From Tritrichomonas musculus (Eukaryota; Parabasalia; Tritrichomonadida; Tritrichomonadidae): a stretch of DNA of 64,000 nt. A program made the position numbers and the translations under genes. Position 1 is the stretch's first letter, and each line of letters starts with the position of its first letter. The notes beneath the pieces were generated by a model, which ran no database searches, had not been told where the DNA came from, and saw nothing but the letters and a program-made list of their open reading frames with translations. The stretch covers positions 3,968,001-4,032,000 of the forward strand of contig JAPFFF010000010.1 of assembly GCA_039105265.1 (NCBI GenBank), read 5' to 3'. Of the stretch, positions 52,006 through 61,300 are shown piece by piece.

Positions 52006-52502
52006 AATTTTGATATTACATTATCATATAAATAAATTATCTGTTACTCGATTTTTGTGAGATTTCTATCGGCTGAAATCGAAATCAAAAACAATTATAA
52101 AAAAGTGCGATCTGAAGTTGGGTGTAAAAAATATTCAATATAATATAATATATATATACATATTTGATTGAATATGTAAATTGTGCAATTTGTTTTGTTA
52201 TCCCATTTTTCTGTAAAAAGTTATATGCTTTTTTTTTTGATTTTTTTAATTGTGTTATTGAAAAAATTCGGTTGAAGAACGCCGCTCATTGTAATTATCA
52301 TATATATAGAAGTTATTAATGTTATCAATAAGTTTATATATAACAAATGAAAAATTAATAATTAATCATCTTAATATTATGAATTTTTTTATTTAATAAT
52401 TTTGGGGAAATAATTCAAAAAATACTTTTCATCTTTTTTTGAAAGATTTACCACTGACATATATAACAATAATTCAATAAATCATTAATTTAAATTATAA
52501 AT
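52006..52502. other. 3' flank of the transposase gene
   Basis: AT-rich, no ORF. The left edge carries the GAAAATTTTTCGTTGA sequence shared with 23917-23933. I could not find an inverted partner of this region near 54440-54930, so the ends of the transposon are undefined. Confidence 0.4.
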
Positions 52503-54434
52503 TTAATATTTATGTGGTTTGTATCTCTTAATTGTGTAATAGTAGTCAACAACATTGAGTGCAATGTATTCAAAAATGTCATTTTTTAACCATCGTTCAT
52601 CTGGTGCATTTGTGCATTTTCCGTGTATTTGTTGGATATATTTCAGTAGATCAGCCAGATCTCTTTTAGTTGTTTTTTTACCAAAAATATCATAACACAT
52701 TTTGGTGAATAGTTCTTTTTTGCTTTTTATATTTCCTTCTAAATTTCGAGCAGGACTTTTTACTGGAACACCCATAATCAATCTTCTGGCTCGACAGCAA
52801 TGATCAACACCATAATTAAATGTATTTAATGTCAATACTTTTCTTTTTTTGCTATCATCATCATTTGTAAAATATGATAGAAAGAATTCTGTCCAAGAAA
52901 TGATTTGATCAAAATCTATTTTCTGATTGTTTTCAACATTAAAACCTGAAAAAGATAAAAAAGCTTTGGCGACATTTTCAGGTGAAAATGGAAGATCAAT
53001 GTTCATTTTATCAATGTCGCATTTATTTACTATAACATTTGGCGATGCCGTTCTTCCCTTTATTTTTTCCACATCTTCATTAAAATTACGTAATTGCTTA
53101 TATGTCAATTCTGAGTCAAATGATTGCATCGATGAAATAACATGAATGAAACGTGTTAGAGTATTTACATTTTTAGATTTTATTCTACTTATTCCGAATT
53201 TGTGTTCTAAAGGTTCGGTTCCGTTTCGTGAAACACCGAAGTTAATTTCATTATTCATTAACTGAATATTTGAGTGCAATAAATTGGCAAATTCAATTAA
53301 TAGACTTTTTGAATAAAAAGTAACATCTAGACAATCATTATATTTTTTCTGTCTCAATTTCCCGTCATTTTTTCCCCAACAATCCCAATAGTAAACTAAA
53401 AAGAAAAAAGCGCATTTAAGAATAAAACAACGCAGATTAAAACCTAAATTTTTTGTATTCATTCCAATATTGGCAAAAACAATAGGAAACCAATATGCCG
53501 AAGCTTCAAAATATTTGTTCTGAATAAGTCTAATTAAATTTTCTGCCTTAAATAACTCCAACGGTAAAGAGTCGTGCATTTTGGTGTAAAGCTCATTATT
53601 CCATACAACTTCGCCCATGTTATTCAGAATTTCTCTTAGTTTTACAATATCAATAAATGGATTTTCAATGTCAAAACCGATGTGAATAATTGAGGACAAA
53701 AGCCGATATCTTAACCTCTTTATAATATGATAAAAGTCAGAAACAATTCTGAGTTTTTTTGAAGACTTAATTTTGATTTTGTTTGTAATTAAAACTTTTG
53801 AAATGTATGACTCAAAATACATAAAATGTAAATCACGGTAAGCATTATCACCATCAAATGCATAGCTTTTTATTATTATTCTCCGTTTTTTTAATTCCCA
53901 ACGAATTGTATGTAACAATTTAATAATTTCATTATTAGACTTTCCGTTTGAAGCTGGCTTTATATAGATAACAAAAGGCTTGAAATCAACATTGTAAGGC
54001 TGCACCTGGAAAACAAATGCAGCCTTGATTATTTTATTCCAATTTGCATTAATAAAGAAGTTTAATGATTCAGGATTTTTAAGGAAATAATTAAATGCAT
54101 TTTTGGGTAATTTTTCAAGTAATTCGTCAGGGAATGCAAAGCCTTCAAAACTATTGTCACTTTTTATCTTGCCGTCTGGCTTAAAATATATCGCATCTAC
54201 AGATAAACATGCTGAGATATTTATTGTTTTTGGAATATGATATTTGTCTTTCCATATGTTTACAGTATTATTTACTTCTTCAATATTTAACAGTTTTTCT
54301 GGAATGTCTGAAATAGATTGATTACTGATGCTTTCAATTTTACGAGGTGCTGGGAAAGGAAGCTTTTTGGCCAGTAATGCATATGCTTTTGGACATAATG
54401 AATACATTTGTAAAGCCAAATCCATTGTTTCCAT
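52503..54434 (-). CDS. DDE transposase, P-element/THAP9-like
   Basis: An intact 643-aa ORF with an ATG start. RNase H-like landmarks are in order: Asp80 in SVDAIYFKPDG, Asp194/196 in AFDGDNAYRD, then VSDFYHIIKRLR (Asp233, His236, Lys239), matching the 'D..H..K..R' signature of P-element/THAP9 transposases, a long alpha-helical insertion (about 250-400), and GTEPLEHKFGISR (Glu410), like the E-containing 'ENFFG..R' block. The C-terminus has VDHCCRARRLIMG. No THAP zinc finger is seen at the N-terminus. All candidate acidic residues are present, so the enzyme may be active. It lies inside the island at 50.3-55.3 kb, reading towards the truncated 51355 ORF. Superfamily assignment is from motif order, not a search. 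Confidence 0.7.
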   Translation of the reverse strand: METMDLALQMYSLCPKAYALLAKKLPFPAPRKIESISNQSISDIPEKLLNIEEVNNTVNIWKDKYHIPKTINISACLSVDAIYFKPDGKIKSDNSFEGFAFPDELLEKLPKNAFNYFLKNPESLNFFINANWNKIIKAAFVFQVQPYNVDFKPFVIYIKPASNGKSNNEIIKLLHTIRWELKKRRIIIKSYAFDGDNAYRDLHFMYFESYISKVLITNKIKIKSSKKLRIVSDFYHIIKRLRYRLLSSIIHIGFDIENPFIDIVKLREILNNMGEVVWNNELYTKMHDSLPLELFKAENLIRLIQNKYFEASAYWFPIVFANIGMNTKNLGFNLRCFILKCAFFFLVYYWDCWGKNDGKLRQKKYNDCLDVTFYSKSLLIEFANLLHSNIQLMNNEINFGVSRNGTEPLEHKFGISRIKSKNVNTLTRFIHVISSMQSFDSELTYKQLRNFNEDVEKIKGRTASPNVIVNKCDIDKMNIDLPFSPENVAKAFLSFSGFNVENNQKIDFDQIISWTEFFLSYFTNDDDSKKRKVLTLNTFNYGVDHCCRARRLIMGVPVKSPARNLEGNIKSKKELFTKMCYDIFGKKTTKRDLADLLKYIQQIHGKCTNAPDERWLKNDIFEYIALNVVDYYYTIKRYKPHKY

Positions 54435-54464
54435 ATTATAAAGTAGTATATATAAATGGCGTGA

Positions 54465-54495
54465 TTTTTTAACGTCCCTTCGGGTCCGTTAAAAC
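54465..54495. repeat. GC-rich hairpin upstream of the transposase
   Basis: TAACGTCCCTTCGGGTCCGTTA folds with TAACG/CGTTA and CCC/GGG around a TTC loop. It starts about 35 bp upstream of the transposase ATG and could mark the transposon end or a regulatory site. Confidence 0.4.
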
Positions 54496-54509
54496 ATCCC
54501 TCCATTTAT

Positions 54510-54885
54510 CGGCCAGAAACGACTTTTTGAATAGATATAAGGTCACCGAACTTTTTGAGAGCTTACTTGTCCGGCCAGATAATTCAATAGGTATTTGTCC
54601 GGCCAAGAGATTGAGAGGTAATTTAGCCATTTAAGAGATTGAATAGATATCTGTCCTTTGAACTTTTTGAGAAGGTATCTGTCCAGCCAGATAATTCAAT
54701 AGATATCTGTCCGGCCAAGAAATTGAGAGCATATCTGTCCTTTGAACTTTTTGAGAAGGTACTAGGCCATCGAACTTTTTGAGAAGGTATTAGGTCATCG
54801 AACTTTTTGAGAAGGTATTAGGTCAATGAACTTTTTGATAAGGTATATAGCCTTTGAACTTTTTGAGAGAGTTCCTCGTCAAGTA
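54510..54885 (+). repeat. Degenerate ~28-bp tandem repeat block
   Basis: About a dozen units built on AACTTTTTGAGAAGGTATTA followed by GGTCATCG, or variants with CTGTCCGGCCAGATAATTC. The last four units (54745-54870) are nearly identical; earlier ones alternate AACTTTTTGAGA and GGCCAGATAATTCAATAG / GGCCAAGAGATTGAGAG. The unit length is not a multiple of three and stops occur in all frames, so it is non-coding. It separates the transposase from the coiled-coil ORF and is GC-richer than its surroundings. Confidence 0.7.
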
Positions 54886-54915
54886 TATTTTTTCTAAATG
54901 TTTGATGATTTCAGT

Positions 54916-54923
54916 TCATTTTT
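54916..54923 (+). promoter_or_regulatory. Initiator-like element of the coiled-coil ORF
   Basis: TCATTTTT with its A 16 nt before the ATG at 54934, the same box and almost the same spacing as before the MATE gene. It supports transcription of this island gene by the host machinery. Confidence 0.5.
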
Positions 54924-54933
54924 TTAAAAGAGA

Positions 54934-55311
54934 ATGAATCAACAATTTGTCTTCGCCCCAAGACAGTTTCATTTTTCCAGGCAATCTGAATTAGATTATG
55001 AATACGCCGACCCTACTTGGTGTGGCTATAATTCATTGGCCAGTCTAAGAATCAAATCTCTCGAAAAGGAAAAAGAAGAAGAATACAAGAAATTCGTTCA
55101 ATCTGAGAAAGAGAGAGAAGCTCATGAAAGAGCTTATTGGTATCAACAACAAGAATATAAAAGACAGCAGCTAGAAGCTGAAAGACAACGACTTGGAATA
55201 CCTCAATTGGAACAAACTATCCAGCAACAACAACATTTGATTCAACAACTCCAACAACAACTTCAGAATCAAAATCATTTTGCCAAAGAATCATCTGCTA
55301 AAACAACATAA
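54934..55311 (+). CDS. Small Q/E-rich coiled-coil protein
   Basis: A 125-aa ORF with ATG and Inr-like box. Residues 1-45 are aromatic-rich (FVFAPRQFHFSRQSELDYEY, then ADPTWCGYN). Residues 46-115 are a continuous coiled coil (EKEKEEEYKKFVQSEKERE ... LIQQLQQQLQNQNH). It ends 75 bp before the giant ORF on the same strand, and both have Q-rich segments with CAACAA codon runs, so the two may form a unit. Function unknown; oligomerisation is inferred from the coil. Confidence 0.65.
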   Translation: MNQQFVFAPRQFHFSRQSELDYEYADPTWCGYNSLASLRIKSLEKEKEEEYKKFVQSEKEREAHERAYWYQQQEYKRQQLEAERQRLGIPQLEQTIQQQQHLIQQLQQQLQNQNHFAKESSAKTT

Positions 55312-55385
55312 ATAAAAAAATTTTTTTTACTACTTTTTTACCCTATTCTTATTTTTTTTATTCTTCAAGAAAAACATTATCGAAA

Positions 55386-58300
55386 ATGTCTTGGATGAAC
55401 AATGATAGTGGTGAATTCGTTACTTGGGATGATGACCCAGATTTTATGAGCTCTATTCAACAACAACAAGCTCAACAGGAGGCATATTATCAACAACAAG
55501 CTCAGCAACTAGCTCAACCTCAACAACAATATCAGCCTCAACAACCACAACAATATATTGACACAGCACCAGATATCGATCAAGATGAAGCACAATATCT
55601 CGCGACATATCAAAACATGAATGTTGCTGATGTATCGACAGAACTAATCACAAAATTGCGGGATGTAGTTAGTGGATGGATCCCAGAATGGTATAACGAA
55701 ATCAAAACCTCCATTGACAAACAAAATTTTCCTAACTATATCAAATTTTATTTCCTTCGACTTTTTATTGAATATTATACTGGGAATTATATTTTAGGAA
55801 AAGAAATGACACCAGCACAAGCAGCAGCACAAGTAAAACAAACATTCTTGAATGGAAATAGTTTAAGAGACGCCGTTGGAGCTGTCCAAACAGTGAGATA
55901 TCAACAAATCGTGAATCTGCCATTAAACAATGTTATTTTGGAACATGCTGGTTTGACAGAGGAGGAAGCTCATGTATTTTTCAAATTTTGGAAGAAAAAT
56001 AAGCAAAAACCTGACTTTTGGGAATCTTACAAGACTCAATTTTATACAGAGAAATATGTTTTTGGAGATAATGCATATCAAATTAACTTATCATATGCCC
56101 AATTAGCGAGCACCTTCTTGGGTGATATGGGTAAGCTACATACTGACTGGAGAAATCTGAACGAAACTTCAAATGGATTAAATATTTTACGAAGTCTACA
56201 TCTATCTATTTTTGAAAATGAGGATTTTCAACCATCCTTTATCGATTTTTGGACACAAGGAAAAGGGGATGACGCTCAAATGATTAAGGAAAATCTTGAT
56301 TTTGAAAAACTCATGCATGCGATCCAAGGAGAAATCGGAATAAATGACTTTTTATCAGTCCAAGGTACGACAACAATAATATCACATAACCTTCCATTCA
56401 AAAATTTGGAAAAAGCAATATTAACTCTCCAAGCTTCTGGTGAGAGAATAACTGCTGAAAATGTCGCAAAACAATATTTTGCTTTAGGAGCTGATTATCA
56501 AAAATTAAAAGAAATTGCAGAAATTCGTGCTAGACTTGCTGAATTGAAACGACACGGAACCCACCAAGCAAGAGCAATGCTAAAGACATTGATAAGAGAT
56601 AAAGATAAATTTTGGGAGAGATTTAATATCAGTAATCAACTTCCTGAGAATCTCCAACATTATTTCAATGATCTTGAAAACAGCATCAGAGCACAAAGAC
56701 ATGACTTTATGGAAAGAGAATTCCAATTTGCGGATGACAATAGAGACGGCGATGAAAATAAATGGTTCGAAGAACAAATCACAATTCTCATGAAATCTTT
56801 GGATGAAACAAACGACAAATTACGAAATTCTTTGAAAGAGAAAGAAGCTCAAGCTTCAAATGGAGCAAAAACAACAATAATAAACGTTGAAAAAATTCTT
56901 CAAGATGCTATAGCAAAAAGGAATGCGATTATAGATGAGATCAAGAATGGGAATATCAAAAGAGATGCTGTCAAAGATATGTTAAAAGCAAAAAATCCTG
57001 AGGTTACAAATAAAGAAATTGAGGAAGAAGCAGAAAAATATAAAGATAAAGATGTTGATACTGCCAAAATGATGATAGAAAATGAAAAACAATTATCAGA
57101 AAATCAATGGTTAGATGTTTATAATTATTTTGCTAAAGTAATGTCAGGAGTCCGTAGAAAGGTCCCAGGACAAAATGGTGAAGTTATCGAAATTCCTTTA
57201 CTAACCTATTCAGACCCGGAACAAAAAAAGATACCAGAAGATCAATATAAAAAATTAGAACCAAGAATCAAAAAATTAAAAGAGAAACATAAAGGTAATG
57301 CAGATGCGGCTATTGCAGACCTTAAAGAAGATGAAAAAACGAGACTGCCAATGGTTATGAATCTTTATGCTAATCAAAGTGAATATGATAAAGCGTTTCT
57401 TTTTCAAGATTGGGCTGCTCTTTTAGATTCTTATGATTGGGATATTGAAAGATGGTATGATTATATAATTCAAGTTATACCAAAATTACAAACCCTTATT
57501 AAATATAATAGTCAATATGACAACAATTATGGTGCTGAACTTCGAAATCCATCAAAACCAATAAGCAGTATTGTTAAACTTTTAGATGATAAAATTGTAG
57601 AATATCAAAAACGTCAAAACATTATTGCTACAGACCAAGATGTTATGAATTTTATATCGACAAATTCTGATTTTATAACAATCGAAGAAGTAGCTGGTCA
57701 TGCAAAAGATGCCAAAGAAGCAAAAATATATATTAAGATGAAAGTAGCTTTGAAAAATAAATCAGGCTGGGATTGTGGTGTCAACGATTATAAATTTCGA
57801 CAGACAATAGATGTTGGATTTTATTCAAAAGAGATAAATGGTGATGTGATAAAATGGGATCAAAGGATGAAAAAAGAGAATCCTGCCCTAGCTCAAGAAA
57901 TGGTTAAGACAACAGAAAAAAATCAAAATTTTTATGGACTTCCGAAAGAGAAATTTGATGATCTTCGTTATTGGAAAGATATAGATGATGAAAAATGGAG
58001 GTTGAAATATTTTGAAGTAGAGAATAATTTTGGCGTTCTAAAGAAAATCGATCCTGATGCTAAAAACTGTAAAAGTTTTGAAGACTACATTGTTAAAAAA
58101 AATAATCCAGATTCATCTCCTGCATATTCATCAGATAAACAATGCTTTATTAAAAACGCTGTGTCAGAAACAGATAATGCAGCATTACAAATCAAGAATT
58201 TTATTTTAAGATTTGACGAATTTCAGAAAGCAAAATATAATATGATATCAGGAGATTTTAAAGGGGAATATACATTAGAATTAGCAAGACGATTATGGAA

Positions 58301-61300
58301 TAAAAATATTAATAAGCCTCATTTTGAAACAATAGAACAATGCGCAAAATGGTTAATGGATTCTGGAAAAAGGGGAGAAGCAGGAATAAGTTATTTAGTC
58401 AATGAAGTTAATTCAAGAAATCAAAGTCTTTTTGCTGATAAAAATTTTAATAAAGTTTGGGAAAAATGGGCGAAATTTGCTGCTGATAATCTTGTTGTTC
58501 TTGAGCCAAAAGATGTTATGGCAAGAGCTGTTGGAGGTTATCAAGCTTTACAAACTATGCTCAATGCTATCGAAAAGAATTTTTGGGATGAATATTTTAA
58601 GTATTATTTCCGAATAGATCTTGCAAAATATTTTAAAAACAAACAAGCATCAAATGGAGAATTGAAGGTTGATCCAGAAGAAATTTATACAGGTTTAACA
58701 AACGATATTCAAAAAGCAAAAAGTGTTATTCGAGATTTTCAAAATACTATGACTTCTTTAGACAATGATAGAATAGAAATCAATAAGGAGTTAAACAAAG
58801 AATATGCCGACCAACATCCAGAAGATGATTTTTTAGATGTTGGAATTGAACAATATGATACCAAACCTTGTGATTGGGAAAGTAGATTTAAGGTCTGGGG
58901 AGGAAACATAAATAAAATGAAAGCGGAAATATTAATTTTGTATTATAATGCTCTATGTGATAAACAAAACAGACTTGGAGAAATAATTGATCCAACACAT
59001 ATGATACCTCTTGTTAACAGCAAATATGGTGAAGATATCAAACCACTTTGGGATCTGGTAGAAAAACTCAGAAATAGTTATAATGTTCAAGATTGGTGGA
59101 AGAATAGCGCAGAAGCGAAGAAATTTAAAAATTTGACAAATCAGACTGAAGTCTGGGAAGTGTCATGGGATCAACAAATACCTCAGATGAGTAGCGTTGA
59201 TGAGGCTTTGAATTTTATGATAAATATTTTGGAAAAACAAGTTTATCCAAAACTTACAGGGGAAGGTCCTTATGACTGGAAAGATGGAAAAACAGATTCG
59301 GCAAAAACAAATTGGGAGATAATCATAAGTGCTATAAAAAAAGAATATTATGAAAATAACGAAATCTTATCTCAGAAATCAAATTTAAAAGCAAAATTTG
59401 ATAAAGTTCAAGGTTCGACAGGATTTAAAAATTTTCGACTCTTCTTGAAGAAATATCCAGATGAAACACAAGCAGAACAATTTTTAGATAGATTATTTAC
59501 CGAAAATGAATATCGAAAAAAATTTGGAAAACAAAAAATTCCATATCCGGATAATATTAAAGAGGGTGATGATGATGCAAAAATAGATTGGTTAAGAAGA
59601 GAAATTGACAAATATACAAAAATAAATGTTTTCCTAACAAGTTTAAAATTCACTACGCCATGGTCAAAATATCGATGGTCAAAATATAAAAAATATTCTA
59701 ATATGCAAGACTTAGTAAGAGATATGGACTATGATGAAACTAAAATATTAGAACATATGGATTTGGCAAATGCAAAAGATCAATATCAAAAAAGTTTTTC
59801 TCATGAATATGCAAATCCTAATTCAAAAACAGATTCTGATCAAATTGCCGAAATCGATTCTTTAATAAACAAATTAACGTCATGGAAACAAGGAAATTTA
59901 GAACTTGAATTAGAAAAATATAATTCTAGAAATAATTCTAGAAAAACAATTCAAGATATTGTTCTTGACTCAGAGAAAACAAAAGAGTCATATGAAAATT
60001 ATTTATTGAAGTATGAAGTTGAAAATACTATTGGAGATATTGAATCAATAACAGGGAAAACATTTGATGGAGTAAGAAATATAACAAAAGAAAATTTAGA
60101 AACGTTAAAGAAAAAATATGAATATGAATTAGAAAATAACAACAATTTTGATAATAATGAGATGAAGAAAATTATTGAAGACTATCAAAAAGTTTTTAAA
60201 GTACCAATCACAGTAAAAGAGATAAGAGATAAATATCCGAAATATAAAGATGCTCTATATGCTTTTCGAAATATGATTTTGAAACAACAATTAATAGATG
60301 AATATGGATATACAGAACAAGAATTAGCATTATTTAAGAAAGAGACAGATGAACAAACTCATACATCATTGACTCGGGAGAAACAAAAAGTTGATGATGA
60401 CTTTCAAAAATTACGTTGGAATCTCCAGGCAGCAAACAACTTCTTTAATTATAAAAAGGAGACAAAACAAAATATAGACTGGAAAGATATTTATCAGAAA
60501 TTTCACCACAATTCTGAGGAAGTTATCTTTTTCTTAACTTGGTTTCAGTACAATAAACGAAATATTGATGATTCAACAAAAAAGAAAAGCATGAAGGAAA
60601 AATTAGCTCAATACAATGATGAATATGACCGTGGAATATATAATATGCAGCAAGATATTGATTTATATGATAGACGAAAAGCATTATTTGAGAAAGAGAT
60701 TGGAAAGCAGATGAAGGCAGCAAATCTAACTTATGATGAATTAATGAAATATCAAGAATTAAAAAGTACAGATATTGATAAAGATTTAGAAGTCGCAAAA
60801 GCTTATTTCGACAATAGATCGGATGAAAAAATTTATCTCGATTATCTTCAAGAACTTGGAGATAAAGATTATTCTTATCAGAATATGAATGCTAATCAAA
60901 AAAGAGAACATTTCAAAAAGAAAATCAAAGAAATAGAAAAATACAAAGATAAATTAACTTCAGATAGATTTAATGAATTATTTGGTATTTATCAAAATAA
61001 TCATCCAGCAGAGAATGTTTCAACTTGGAGTGAGAGATATATTTGGTCTAAAAATCTAAATGACCCTATAGATTTAAAAAAGACAGAAACAAAATTAGAA
61101 TTAGATAATTTAATACATGAATATGAAAAAAATTATCCTGATCGTCCTTGGTCTGAAAATGAAAATAGTTCGAAAAATGATGAAAGTCAAATTAAATATT
61201 TAAAGAAAGTCAATAAAGGAAAAACAAATTATGATCAAAATGATGATTTACAAAAAGCAATTCAAGAATGGAATGATGTATTTCCGACATCAAAAGTAAA

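Noticed and set aside
54510-54885. CRISPR-like array
   Set aside because: Units are contiguous and degenerate without unique spacers of constant size, in a eukaryotic context.
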